A stretch of 64,000 nucleotides of DNA from Polyangia bacterium. Its GTDB lineage: Bacteria > Myxococcota_A > Polyangia > Nannocystales > Nannocystaceae. The position numbers and the translations under genes are program-made. The notes beneath the pieces were generated by a model, which saw nothing but the letters and a program-made list of their open reading frames with translations, had not been told where the DNA came from and searched no databases. This document shows, piece after piece, positions 17,903 through 26,517 of the stretch (within the stretch, counting starts at the first letter, position 1; every line of letters starts with the position of its first letter). The stretch is from NCBI GenBank assembly GCA_030429545.1, contig JAUIFF010000002.1, positions 682,001 through 746,000 of the forward strand. The letters run 5' to 3'.

Positions 17903-18717
17903 AGGACCTTGGCCTCCTTCGCCAACTTCTCGTGGAGTTCTTCGACCGAGCCGACGATCTGTCCCGAGGGGCGGGCAGGCGGCGGGGCGACGGCGACAAC
18001 CTGCTCGCTACCAGCGCTGCTCACACCGATGTCGCTGAGCTTGAGGACCTTGACCTTTTTGCGTTTGGCCATGGTGATGCCGCGCAACGAAGCCAGGCGC
18101 GGGCCCTCTTGGTATTTGTGGCTGTCCGCGGTGACACCATTTTTGATGGAGGTCGGCAGGACGACGCGAAGGTCGACCGAGACGACGGCGGGCAGGGGCA
18201 CGAGCTTGTGTTCGACACCGTCGTCGACTTCGCGACCGACATCGAGGGTGCCGGCGTTCTTGTCCCATTTGACGGTGGCGGCGAACCCTGCCTGCGGGAC
18301 GTTGAGCAACCCGGCGACGCGCTGGGCGACCTGGTTGCCTTCGTTGTCCTGCGACAGCTTGCCGACGATGGTCAGGTCGACACCCTCGCTCTTGGCGACA
18401 GCTGCGATGGCCTTCGACACCGCGATGGTGTCGAGCTCGCTGTCGTCAGCGTCGACCACGACACCACGATCTGCGCCCATTGCAAGGAATTGGGTGACAT
18501 GCTGCCGCTGCTTGGCGGGACAGATGCTCATGACAATGACTTCGGCCAGACGATCGCGCTTGCCAGCCACTTCGGCCAGGCGTAGCGCAGTCTCGACGGC
18601 GTACTCGTCGAACGCGTTGGGGACCCACTTGGACGACGAGGTGTCCAGTCCGCCTCCGGCGAACTTAAGGCTCTCGTCCGGATCGGGGATCCGTTTGACA
18701 GTTACCAGTATCTTCAA
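17899..18717 (-). CDS. etfB: electron transfer flavoprotein beta subunit
   Basis: The 272-residue subunit binds AMP and packs with EtfA. The family start MKILVTVKRIPDPDESLKF is intact, the AMP-binding region includes LTIVGKLSQDNEGNQVAQRVAG, and the signature VDLRVVLPTSIKNGVTADSHKYQEGPRLA-type region sits near residue 185-200 (a short part, PRLASLRGITMAKRKKVKVL, is clear). The start codon is TTG, fixed by a perfect AGGAGG seven bases upstream. The last ~40 residues are an Ala/Pro-rich extension before EtfA. First gene of the etfBA operon; consistent with fatty-acid oxidation. Confidence 0.97.
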   Translation of the reverse strand: MKILVTVKRIPDPDESLKFAGGGLDTSSSKWVPNAFDEYAVETALRLAEVAGKRDRLAEVIVMSICPAKQRQHVTQFLAMGADRGVVVDADDSELDTIAVSKAIAAVAKSEGVDLTIVGKLSQDNEGNQVAQRVAGLLNVPQAGFAATVKWDKNAGTLDVGREVDDGVEHKLVPLPAVVSVDLRVVLPTSIKNGVTADSHKYQEGPRLASLRGITMAKRKKVKVLKLSDIGVSSAGSEQVVAVAPPPARPSGQIVGSVEELHEKLAKEAKVL

Positions 18718-18724
18718 CAGGACT

Positions 18725-18730
18725 CCTCCT
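18725..18730 (-). promoter_or_regulatory. strong ribosome binding site deciding a TTG start
   Basis: AGGAGG on the minus strand ends seven bases before TTG 18717. No ATG or GTG lies at a suitable distance, and the protein begins exactly at the conserved EtfB N-terminus, so TTG initiation is supported. Confidence 0.85.
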
Positions 18731-19068
18731 GGGGCGGGTGTATCGCGCGTGCATATAACGTTGTCAATGGTGATCCTGTCGCAGGTGCGAAATTCCCGCG
18801 CGAACGTGGGTCGTTCGTCGTCTCGTGCCGCTGACAGCGATGTGACTTTGCAACATCCTGTCGAGGTGCTCCGCGCGGCCCTGGCAAAAACGCGCGATCC
18901 GAGCAGAAATACAATCGCCGGTCCAAAGCTTGTGGTGTGATGAGCTATCTGCGCCGGCGGTGGCTCACAGAAAAACCTCGGGGCGTCAACGATCCGTGGT
19001 ATTCACCTGCGCGCCGGCTACCTGCGCCAAAGTCTCCCATGCACGCATTAAGCACGGATCGTTCGCCG

Positions 19069-20010
19069 ATGAGGTCATCCACATTCAGGTTCAGTCTCGC
19101 GCCCCTGCTGTTCGTCCTGGCTGCCTGTAACCCTGCCTGCACCACGCCCGAAGCAGAGAAGCCGGGTGAGCAAAAGCCGGTTGCCAGTGCCAACGGCTCG
19201 GGTGCCGATAAGTCCGCTCCACCGGTGGTGCCCGCCGGAGAGCTCGTCACCGACATCAAGGGCGTCGATATCTCGCGGCTGACCGACCCGCAGAAGACCA
19301 CGTTTCACCAGGTCGTCAACACCGAACTCAGTGCCTGCGGCAAACCCCACAGTTTGGCGGTTTCGATCCGCGACGACAAGGATTGCCGCGACTCCCTCAA
19401 CGTCGCCCAGTTCGTGTCCGACGGCCTGGCCTCGGGCTACTCGGCGGCCGACATCAAAGAGGCGATCCAGGAGCTGATCTTGCCGGCCCTCAAGGTCCGC
19501 GAAATCCCGGTCGAGGGCTCGCCGGTGTACGGCAACGACCGCGCCCCGGTGACAATCGTTGTATTTGCAGATTTCGAGTGTCCCCACTGCCGGGCCGAGG
19601 CCCCCAAGCTACGCCAGGTTGTCGACCAATACCGCGGTCGCGTGCGCCTGATTTTCAAACATTTTCCGCTGCAGATGCACCCGCGGGCCAAGGTCGCCGC
19701 GATCGCCACGGCGGCGGCGCAAAAGCAGGGCAAGTTTTGGGAGATGCACGACATCGTGTTTGAAAACCAAACCGCCCTCGAAGACGACGATATCCGCAGC
19801 TACGCCAAGCGGATCGGGCTCGACATGGCGAAGTTCGACGTCGACTTTGCCGACCCCGCCGCCAAAAAGCGGGTCGAGACCGATCGGGCCGACGGCGAAA
19901 AGCTAGAGATCACCGGCACGCCAGCAGTGTTTGTCAACGGTCGCTACTACAACGACCTGTTGTTTGGCGGGACTGTGACCGGCTGGGTCGAAGACGCCTT
20001 GCGCCGCTAG
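19069..20010 (+). CDS. DsbA-family thiol oxidoreductase lipoprotein
   Basis: The 313-residue product starts MRSSTFRFSLAPLLFVLAAC, a lipoprotein signal with lipobox LAAC, so it acts in the envelope. An unrecognised region (~50-150) contains two cysteines. The thioredoxin-fold domain starts near residue 155: the active site is CPHC (171-174) in ADFECPHCRAEAPK, the cis-proline loop is TGTPAVFVNGRYY, and a helical insert lies between them as in DsbA/DsbG and BdbD proteins. It should form, break or reshuffle disulfides, fitting a genome whose exported proteins are very Cys-rich. ATG 19039 is an alternative start; neither has a good ribosome site. Confidence 0.88.
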   Translation: MRSSTFRFSLAPLLFVLAACNPACTTPEAEKPGEQKPVASANGSGADKSAPPVVPAGELVTDIKGVDISRLTDPQKTTFHQVVNTELSACGKPHSLAVSIRDDKDCRDSLNVAQFVSDGLASGYSAADIKEAIQELILPALKVREIPVEGSPVYGNDRAPVTIVVFADFECPHCRAEAPKLRQVVDQYRGRVRLIFKHFPLQMHPRAKVAAIATAAAQKQGKFWEMHDIVFENQTALEDDDIRSYAKRIGLDMAKFDVDFADPAAKKRVETDRADGEKLEITGTPAVFVNGRYYNDLLFGGTVTGWVEDALRR

Positions 20011-20058
20011 TTGTGGCGCATCGAAGCCGTGCGAGCGTACGCGAACGAATAGGTGTAT

Positions 20059-20571
20059 CTACAGTGAACGCGGAACCACTTCAGTTGCGGTGAGACGGTC
20101 GTGGAGTGCCCGATGGCGCTTGTCGACCAACACGCACAACCACGTGGCCGCCACCCAAACTTGGGCACCGATGCACAACACCCAGATCCACAGGGATTCA
20201 CGTCCGGCACTGAGTTGGTAGACGGCCGTATGCGCCAGTTGCCACGGGGCAAACCTGAGGGCGCTGCGGGCCAAACTCCGCTGGCGTGAAAGTTGGTTTC
20301 CAGACCCGTCGACCACGGCAAGTTCCATTCGCCGTTTGCCCGGTGTCGACCTCGGCGAAGCCTCGAGCCAGGCAAATGTCACCACCGTTGGGCCGACGAG
20401 GGTACAAAACGCATACACATCCCAGCCCTCAGGCGTGGTTGGTGTCGTGCCAATAAACGACATCCCAAACCCGATTGCGGTGGTGACCAGCAACCACAGG
20501 CCGACAACGAGCAGGGTATCCATCGAGGCCGCTGCGAGGCGTTTGCGGGCGTAGCGAGAGGTGTCCACCAC
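20059..20571 (-). CDS. RDD-family membrane protein
   Basis: The 170-residue protein fits the RDD family: basic start SRYARKRLAAASMDTLLVVGLW with the Arg and Asp of the first helix, a second helix after a polar loop, then TPGKRRMELAVVD, RSLARSALR and the final DKRHRALHDRLTATEVV. About three or four membrane segments are visible. RDD proteins are inner-membrane proteins, some implicated in ion transport; the role here is unknown. The start is GTG 20571. It is convergent with the DsbA-like gene (48 bases apart) and divergent from homoserine kinase. Confidence 0.87.
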   Translation of the reverse strand: MVDTSRYARKRLAAASMDTLLVVGLWLLVTTAIGFGMSFIGTTPTTPEGWDVYAFCTLVGPTVVTFAWLEASPRSTPGKRRMELAVVDGSGNQLSRQRSLARSALRFAPWQLAHTAVYQLSAGRESLWIWVLCIGAQVWVAATWLCVLVDKRHRALHDRLTATEVVPRSL

Positions 20572-20680
20572 ATCTGTTTAGCCGCTTGGGATGGGGTTGT
20601 CAGTCAGTTTGTGGGAGCTGTGCGGATTCGCGTTTGCCCGGCAAGTAGACAAACGCAGCGACTCGAGCGACGACCGAGGC

Positions 20681-21634
20681 ATGGCCAAACCCCGTCCGTG
20701 GATCGAAGCGTGGGCCCCCTCGACCCTTTCGAATATCGGCCCGGGCTTTGACTGCCTCGGGATGGCGACCGATGGCCCCGGCGATCGCGTTCGAGCTCGG
20801 CGTTCAGACTCTGCCGGGGTGGAACTCACCCGCATCGAGGGTGACGGTGGCAAACTACCCTGTGATCATACAAATACTGCGGTGGTCGCAGTCAAGGCCC
20901 TGCTCGAGCGTGTCGCTCCCGGGCGCGGATTGGGTGTCGAGTTGCAGCTCACCAAGGGCTTACCACTCGGCAGCGGGCTCGGGTCTTCGGGGGCGAGTGC
21001 CTGTGCCGCGGTTGTGGCTGCAGATACCGCGCTGGGGCTGCAAGCCGGGCCGTTGCAATGGATCGAGGCCGCCCGCGAGGGTGAGCGCAGTGCCTGTGGG
21101 TCTGCGCATCCCGACAATGTCGCGCCGGCGATCGTCGGCGGCATGGTGATGATCCCCTCCCTCAACCCGTTGCGGGTGGTTTCATTACCTGTCCCCGAGG
21201 ACCTGTGGTTTGCGGTCTACACCCCAGGGTGTAGTGTTTCGACCGGCGAGGCCCGGCGCGTATTACCCGAGCGTGTTGCGCTTGGCGATACGGTGCGTCA
21301 CGCCAGTCGCCTCGGTTTGCTTGTACATGCACTGCACCAGGGCGACCACCAGCTCATCGGCGAGGCGATTGTCGACGACCTGATCGAGCCGGCCCGTGCA
21401 CCGCTGATTCCCGGGTACCTCGCGGCCAAGGTCGCCTGCATCGAGGCCGGGGCACTGGCCTGTAGCATCAGCGGTTCGGGGCCCACGACCTTTGCCTGTA
21501 GTTCGTCGCGCGGCCGGGCGCAGACCATGCTCGAACTACTCGAAGAGGCCTATACCCACGCAGGTGTGCCCGGTCGAGGACAGGTCGTGCGGCCCGGCCC
21601 CGGGGCCCACGTCGTGTCGCGCCCGCTGCATTAA
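20681..21634 (+). CDS. thrB: homoserine kinase
   Basis: The 317-residue GHMP kinase phosphorylates L-homoserine with ATP in threonine synthesis. It starts WIEAWAPSTLSNIGPGFDCLG, the family's N-terminal motif 1 (A-P-x-S-x-x-N-x-G-P-G-F-D), has the ATP loop KGLPLGSGLGSSGASACAA at about residues 87-105, and motif 3 ACSISGSGPTTFACS near residue 262. The length matches ThrB. Start ATG 20681; earlier in-frame codons run through a non-homologous stretch. No other threonine gene lies alongside. Confidence 0.94.
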   Translation: MAKPRPWIEAWAPSTLSNIGPGFDCLGMATDGPGDRVRARRSDSAGVELTRIEGDGGKLPCDHTNTAVVAVKALLERVAPGRGLGVELQLTKGLPLGSGLGSSGASACAAVVAADTALGLQAGPLQWIEAAREGERSACGSAHPDNVAPAIVGGMVMIPSLNPLRVVSLPVPEDLWFAVYTPGCSVSTGEARRVLPERVALGDTVRHASRLGLLVHALHQGDHQLIGEAIVDDLIEPARAPLIPGYLAAKVACIEAGALACSISGSGPTTFACSSSRGRAQTMLELLEEAYTHAGVPGRGQVVRPGPGAHVVSRPLH

Positions 21635-21733
21635 TGCCCGCTCGCCGACCTTCCCCCTGATCTCAACCAGATCATGGAGATGGCATTGACTGACCTGTCC
21701 GCCCCCCGAGGGCTTTTCGTCAGGTGATTGCCC

Positions 21734-22306
21734 ATGCCAAGTTCGGTTCGCCCACAGCTTTTTTGTGACGATATTGTCTTGATGTACCACTCCCGCTCCG
21801 CCGATGCCCCGCCCGGGTTGGGGGCCAGCGAGACCTGGTCGACAAACGCCACGGCCGGGGTCGACCGCGAGTTTTTGCAGGCCACGTCGCACTGGCGACG
21901 GATGCTGTCGAATTTTGCAGATACACCCTTTTTGCTCGACGATTTGCGTTGGCGATCGGTCGAACACTACTTTCAAGCCCACAAGTTTTTGGCGATCGAC
22001 CCCGCTTACTTCCGCAGCTTTACCCTCGACTCCGGCTCGCCACTCGGCCAGGCCCTCGGTGCCCCGGTTAAGCGCGCTGGGGGCAAGCGGGCACATCCGT
22101 TGGACGGGCCCGCCCGGGCAGCCTGGGAGGCGACAAAATACGCGGTGCAGGAACGGGCGTTGCTGGCAAAGTTTCAGCAACACGAAACCCATCGTGCGGT
22201 GTTGCTGGCAACCGGCTGGGCCAAGCTGACCCATCGTCCGGCCCGGGCGCGGCATGTCGTCGTCGAGTTGGGCTTGATGCGGGTCCGCCAGCGTCTGCGC
22301 GGGTAG
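21734..22306 (+). CDS. NADAR-family (YbiA/DUF1768-like) protein
   Basis: The 190-residue protein has an N-terminal ~30-residue segment that is not recognised, then the NADAR core: RRMLSNFADTPFLLDDLRWRSVEHYFQAHKF (shown in short parts: LSNFADTPF and SVEHYFQAHKF at ~55-80), and downstream RAAWEATKYAVQERALLAKF. NADAR proteins are predicted or shown to remove ADP-ribose-linked or riboflavin-intermediate N-glycosidic products; several have been tied to ADP-ribosylation conflicts. ATG 21734 has AGGTG seven bases upstream. It is followed 26 bases later by a Clp-like ATPase gene on the same strand, so the two are likely cotranscribed. Whether they work together is inference. Confidence 0.87.
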   Translation: MPSSVRPQLFCDDIVLMYHSRSADAPPGLGASETWSTNATAGVDREFLQATSHWRRMLSNFADTPFLLDDLRWRSVEHYFQAHKFLAIDPAYFRSFTLDSGSPLGQALGAPVKRAGGKRAHPLDGPARAAWEATKYAVQERALLAKFQQHETHRAVLLATGWAKLTHRPARARHVVVELGLMRVRQRLRG

Positions 22307-22332
22307 CTAAAACTTATGTAAGTACACTTGAC

Positions 22333-23772
22333 GTGGCCCAGCCGACACCGTGTTACAACCCAGATGTGTCGAGTTTTGAGGTCAACCACCCGCTGTGTCA
22401 CCGCGCTTGTCCGACGGTCGGCGACCTCCTTCGCCACGCCGACTACGATGCTCGACCTGTTCTCGAAGCCGCGGTTCGGCTCGCTGGTCATCGAATCAGG
22501 CTCCAGAACCAGGCCGAGGCCCTGCGCGCCGAATGGTCGCGCACGCCGTGGCCCGTTGGCTATGGCCAGTGGGAGTTGCCGCCCCGCGTGTTGTTACCCG
22601 AGGACCTCGCGCGCGGGTTTTTAGCCGCCGCACCCGAGCGAGTGCGGGAGGTTTTGTTTACAAACCTTGAATGTACAAGCGAGGCCTTCGACGAAGCTGT
22701 TGCCTGTTGGCAGGCGACGCTTGCCCAGGCCAGCAGCGATGTGGACAGCGAGTTACAACTCCACCGCCCGTGGGCCCGCCAGTTTGCCTGGAGCCTTGCC
22801 CACGAGCCTTCGTTGAGCACGTTGCAGTTGCTCGGGCACGGGACCTATATGGTCTTCGCCGAGTTTCCAAGTATGTACAACGAAGGCCTGATCACCCAGG
22901 GCGAGTCTGAGGCACACCTGCTGCGTGAAGTCGGCGAAGCCTGTGCCCGCGAGGGGGTGAGCTACCAGCAGGTTGCACCAATCATTCCCCGGCCATACGC
23001 CGACCGAGGTCACCTCGCCAAATTCGAGTCGATGTTGGCCGAAGGGCCAGGTGTGATGTTGGTCGGCGAACCCGGCAGTGGTCGTCGAAGCTTGCTGCGG
23101 GCCTGCCAGGTCCGCCATCGCCAGGGGTTGGGCCCGACCGCACTCCAGGGGTTCGGGTTTAATATCGATCGTATCTACGAACTCCCGCGCCTCGACGGGG
23201 AGGTCTTGTGCACGCCACCCGAGCTCGACGACGGCTGTGTATTTGCCCTGGTCGAGTTGGGGATTGCTCCGATTTGCGAGCAACGCAAACCGAGTCGCGA
23301 GTGGGTCATGACGCTCGAGCGCGGGTGGGAGATCAGTGGCTCGGGACGGGCGGGGCGACTGGTCTTGGGTGTCACCGAATCGCAGCGCAGCCGGCTTTGC
23401 CAGCTGATCCCGCAGTTGCGGGAGTTACCGGTTTTGCGGTTACCTCGGCCCTCGGACTTCGAGGTTGTGGTTCACTGGATGTGCCGCGTGTTCGAGCTCG
23501 AAGACTACGCCGGTGGCGCGGTCGACCTCGCCCGAATGCTGTGGCGATTGGGGCGTTGTAGCGCCGAGGATTTTCGCAATTTCGACCACCTGCGATCACT
23601 TGGGGAGCCCGCCCCCCGGCACTTTATCCGCGGGTTGAAGCGGGCCAAAACCGAACCTCAAAAACCCTGGCGCGGGCGACTGTCGACCGTCCTCAGACGT
23701 CTCGAAATCACACCTGAGCGGCTTGTCGAAGTGTTTGAGCTCGAACGTGCATTGTTCGCCCCACTCACATAA
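22333..23772 (+). CDS. degenerate AAA+/ClpA-like ATPase-domain protein
   Basis: The 479-residue protein has an unrecognised ~220-residue N-terminal part and a C-terminal half that follows the order of a Clp D1 AAA+ domain. IPRPYADRGHLAKFESML matches the pre-Walker region, GVMLVGEPGSGRRSLLRA the Walker A loop, GRLVLGVTESQRSRL the sensor-1 strand region, and LRLPRPSDFEVVVHWM the following segment. In the P-loop the essential lysine is replaced by arginine (GSGRRS), and no DE Walker B is evident, so ATP hydrolysis is doubtful. It may be an adaptor or a repurposed scaffold. GTG 22333 is the start; no strong ribosome site. Linked to the NADAR gene. Confidence 0.7.
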   Translation: MAQPTPCYNPDVSSFEVNHPLCHRACPTVGDLLRHADYDARPVLEAAVRLAGHRIRLQNQAEALRAEWSRTPWPVGYGQWELPPRVLLPEDLARGFLAAAPERVREVLFTNLECTSEAFDEAVACWQATLAQASSDVDSELQLHRPWARQFAWSLAHEPSLSTLQLLGHGTYMVFAEFPSMYNEGLITQGESEAHLLREVGEACAREGVSYQQVAPIIPRPYADRGHLAKFESMLAEGPGVMLVGEPGSGRRSLLRACQVRHRQGLGPTALQGFGFNIDRIYELPRLDGEVLCTPPELDDGCVFALVELGIAPICEQRKPSREWVMTLERGWEISGSGRAGRLVLGVTESQRSRLCQLIPQLRELPVLRLPRPSDFEVVVHWMCRVFELEDYAGGAVDLARMLWRLGRCSAEDFRNFDHLRSLGEPAPRHFIRGLKRAKTEPQKPWRGRLSTVLRRLEITPERLVEVFELERALFAPLT

Positions 23773-23823
23773 TTGAGGGCCCAACCGGCCAGGAGCCCGC
23801 ATGAACTCGAGGTACTGTCGGAC

Positions 23824-25056
23824 ATGGATGTCACAAAGGTCAGGTGTGGGAGTTGGTGGTTGGTTGCCGCCAGCCTCCTGTTGTTCGGGTGTGGCGGGGA
23901 CGGAGAAAGCTCCACCTCAGCGACCACAACAACGACAACGCCGACAACAACCGAAGCGACGACCGAGGCGACGACCGAGGCGAGTGAAACCGGTTCGGAT
24001 ACCAGCGAAGGGACCTCGGCCGGACCGACAACCGAGCCGACAACCGAGGGCGAAACAACCGAAGATTCAACCTCTTCATCGACCACCGATCCGTCGACAA
24101 GTGATAGCGAAGGTTCGACCGAGACGGACGACCCGGTTGCCGATTGCCTCGTAGACGGGCACTACTTTCCCGAGGGCGCGGTGTGGTACGAGGATGTCAG
24201 TGAATGGCCGCTCGACCCCGAGTCCGATGCGGTGATTACCTGGCTCAACAGCCAGGGGTGGGGAACCGGCCAGATGCGGATCGACTATACGATCGAAGTG
24301 CTTCAGGCCGACGAGGCGACAGAGTTTCGTAGCTTTGAACCGACCAACGCATTTTATACCCCAGATTGCGACCATGTAGAGATGCCGGTGCCGGCCACCG
24401 GCAACCTCGAAGGTGAGGAGGGGTATGAATGTACAAAGGATGGTGACTGCCACCTAATCGTTGTACATCCGTCATCTTGCCAGCTGTTTGAGATGTGGCG
24501 GGCCAACATTGTCGACAACACCTTCTACGGCGGGTGCTTGGCTGTTTGGGAGATGGACCGGGTGTATGGGCCCAAGGGCCGCGGCGAGCAGTGTACGAGC
24601 GCCGATGCAGCTGGCTACCCAATTGCCCCATTGCTGTTTACCGCCGATGAGGTGGCAGCCGGCAACATCGATCACGCGATCCGGTTTATCCTGCCCAATG
24701 CCCGGATTCGGGCTGGCGAGTATGTACACCCGGCAACCCACGGTACGCCGGCGACCAGTGGCCCTCCCGAGGCGCCGCCCTACGGTGCGAGGTTGCGTCT
24801 ACGGGCTGATTTCCCACTCGACAGTTTGCCCAACGAGGGGGCTCGCACGGTCGCCCGGGCGATGCAGCAATACGGCATCTTGCTCGCCGATGGTGGCAAC
24901 ATTGCGCTCACAGCCCAAAGTGATCGCTACACCCAGGCCAAGTGGGAAGGGTTGCTCGGAACCCATGATCTTACATCGATTACCCCCGGTGACTTCGAAA
25001 TGGTCGATGGCGGCGAGCGTATAGCCCTCACGCTCGACTGTGTGCGCGAACCCTAG
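23824..25056 (+). CDS. secreted lipoprotein with Thr-rich linker and unrecognised C-terminal domain
   Basis: The 410-residue product starts with a basic, hydrophobic signal and lipobox (LLLFGCGG at about 18-25). Residues ~30-100 are a Thr/Glu/Ser/Pro linker. The remaining ~300 residues form a globular domain with the segments LVVHPSSC-type (IVVHPSSCQLFEMW), NARIRAGEYVHPATH, YGARLRLRADFPL and YGILLADGGNIALTAQSD. These look conserved, polar-aromatic and enzyme-like, and a carbohydrate-related role is possible, but I cannot name the family. Start ATG 23824 gives a short n-region; an ATG 21 bases upstream is in another frame. It is convergent with the GFA gene four bases away. Confidence 0.8.
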   Translation: MDVTKVRCGSWWLVAASLLLFGCGGDGESSTSATTTTTTPTTTEATTEATTEASETGSDTSEGTSAGPTTEPTTEGETTEDSTSSSTTDPSTSDSEGSTETDDPVADCLVDGHYFPEGAVWYEDVSEWPLDPESDAVITWLNSQGWGTGQMRIDYTIEVLQADEATEFRSFEPTNAFYTPDCDHVEMPVPATGNLEGEEGYECTKDGDCHLIVVHPSSCQLFEMWRANIVDNTFYGGCLAVWEMDRVYGPKGRGEQCTSADAAGYPIAPLLFTADEVAAGNIDHAIRFILPNARIRAGEYVHPATHGTPATSGPPEAPPYGARLRLRADFPLDSLPNEGARTVARAMQQYGILLADGGNIALTAQSDRYTQAKWEGLLGTHDLTSITPGDFEMVDGGERIALTLDCVREP

Positions 25057-25060
25057 TGGT

Positions 25061-25462
25061 TCATCCGTCGAGTTGTTGCCGGAGCCCGGTGATACTGTGC
25101 TCCCAGTCCCGCCCGTTAAACTGGGCTTTGGGAGCATCGGCGAGTGCCCCGCGGCTGGCCTCGTCGAGGCAGCGGACATTCACGCTATAGCCATTGGGGT
25201 GCGAACGCGGGACATAAAATGCTTTGATCCCACAGGTCTGGCAAAACAGGTGGCGGGCCGTGTGGGTGTTGAAGGTGTATGTACACAATGCCTGTTGGCC
25301 GGCGGTGAGGTCAAATTCGTCGCGGTCGACAACGAGGTGGACAAACCCCGTCATTGTACACATCGAGCAGTTACAGTCGATCAGCCGTGGCCGACCGGCG
25401 AGCCGCAGCGAAAATTGCACGGCGCCGCAATGACAGCTCCCATGTAGATGCAAAGAGCTCAT
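25061..25462 (-). CDS. GFA/CENP-V family zinc protein
   Basis: The 133-residue protein carries the GFA pattern: SCHCGAVQF (C-x-C-G), CNCSMCTMTG (C-x-C-x-x-C) and FCQTCGIKAFYVPR (C-x-x-C-G), the cysteines that bind two zinc ions. Members are related to glutathione-dependent formaldehyde-activating enzyme, but most are of unknown substrate. It is cytoplasmic. Its start overlaps the stop of the VOC gene by four bases, so the two are translationally coupled. It is convergent with the neighbouring lipoprotein gene with almost no gap. Confidence 0.92.
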   Translation of the reverse strand: MSSLHLHGSCHCGAVQFSLRLAGRPRLIDCNCSMCTMTGFVHLVVDRDEFDLTAGQQALCTYTFNTHTARHLFCQTCGIKAFYVPRSHPNGYSVNVRCLDEASRGALADAPKAQFNGRDWEHSITGLRQQLDG

Positions 25463-25902
25463 GTTTGACCGTCTGCAGGTTGGGGGGCAAACAACAGCGA
25501 GGGGTCGTGAAAGGCCTTAAACTCGAGCACATTGCCCGATGGGTCGCGCACAAAAAACGTGCCCTGCTCACCGGGTTTGCCGGCAAATCGCACCTGTGGC
25601 CGGTGGAGAAACTCGACCCCGGCCTGCGTCAGTTTTTGCCCGAGGGCTTGCCATTGTTCCCACGGCAACACGGCGCCAAAGTGGCGCACAGGGATGGCCT
25701 TGCCATCGACTGGATTGTTCGGGTCGGCCTCGGGGGCCCCGGGCACGAGGTGGGCAGACAGCTGGTGACCAAAAAAATCAAAGTCGATCCAGGCCGCGGT
25801 TTGGCGGCCCACTCGGCAGCCTAGGAGGTCGACAAAAAATCTCTGTGTCGCCGCGAGGTCGGTGACCGGGAATGCGAGGTGAAACGGGGGGATGGACGAC
25901 AT
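25459..25902 (-). CDS. VOC-family (glyoxalase/dioxygenase-fold) protein
   Basis: The 147-residue protein has the paired beta-alpha-beta-beta-beta modules of the vicinal-oxygen-chelate fold: FHLAFPVTDLAATQRFFVDLLGC at the N-terminus and GTFFVRDPSGNVLEFKAF at the C-terminus. Potential metal residues are the His of FHLAF, the His of VRHFGAVLP and the Glu of LEFKAF, which is the expected triad pattern. The activity (isomerase, epoxidase, ring cleavage or resistance) is not clear. ATG 25902 gives the standard family start (MSSIPPFHLAF). It is coupled to the GFA gene by a four-base overlap. Confidence 0.9.
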   Translation of the reverse strand: MSSIPPFHLAFPVTDLAATQRFFVDLLGCRVGRQTAAWIDFDFFGHQLSAHLVPGAPEADPNNPVDGKAIPVRHFGAVLPWEQWQALGQKLTQAGVEFLHRPQVRFAGKPGEQGTFFVRDPSGNVLEFKAFHDPSLLFAPQPADGQT

Positions 25903-25989
25903 AGGCAGGGAGTGTAGCAGTGGTTTCGCCCCGGCGGACGATGTCGACGATTGGCGGCTGCCAACAGGTATGCGAGAGTTTGCCGGTTC

Positions 25990-26517
25990 GTGGCCGATAA
26001 ACCACACTCGCAGCCGGCCTCGCCGCTACACGACCTGCTGCTCCATCCGGTGTTTTTGGTTGCTCTTGGCTGTTGGTTGGTCAACGACCACCTCCTCAAA
26101 CACACGCTGCCGAGCTGGTGGACCGGCAAGCTTTCGGACGCAGCGGGGTTGGTGGTGGCGCCAATTTGCCTGGCGGTCCTGGTTCGTTCGCAGCGAGCGA
26201 GCCGGGCCCGGGCGAGCACCCTCCTGCGCTGGTCGTCGGCCGTGGTCGCGATGGTCTTTAGTGGGATCCAGCTGTGGCCGTGGCTAGCAAATTTGTATGC
26301 ACATGTTTTGGGCGGTGTGCAGTGGCCGTGGCATGCCGCCCTGGCGTTGTTTGGTGGCGAGCCATGCCCTGCGTTGATACCGGTGGTTCACACCATGGAC
26401 CCAACCGATGTGTGGATGTTGCCGTTTGCCGCCACTGGTTGGATCCTGTATCGCCGACGTACTCGCCCGCACGAACCCGGTCACTCCGGCTTCGCAGCGT
26501 CGGGCTGCTCGCGGTGA
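25990..26517 (+). CDS. polytopic membrane protein
   Basis: The product has about 175 residues with four or so hydrophobic segments: LLHPVFLVALGCWLVNDHLL, AAGLVVAPICLAVLVR, SSAVVAMVFSGIQLWPWLAN and WMLPFAATGWILY. A conserved-looking cytoplasmic edge SWWTGKLSDAAGLVVAP precedes the second helix. GTG 25990 is preferred; TTG 25951 would add 13 residues. Its last 37 bases overlap, on the opposite strand, the end of the Tat-signal protein gene at 26481. The family is not recognised. Confidence 0.65.
   Translation: MADKPHSQPASPLHDLLLHPVFLVALGCWLVNDHLLKHTLPSWWTGKLSDAAGLVVAPICLAVLVRSQRASRARASTLLRWSSAVVAMVFSGIQLWPWLANLYAHVLGGVQWPWHAALALFGGEPCPALIPVVHTMDPTDVWMLPFAATGWILYRRRTRPHEPGHSGFAASGCSR

Noticed and set aside
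17714..18940. 408-residue open frame on the plus strand
   Set aside because: It is antisense to etfB and etfA, both unmistakable on the minus strand.
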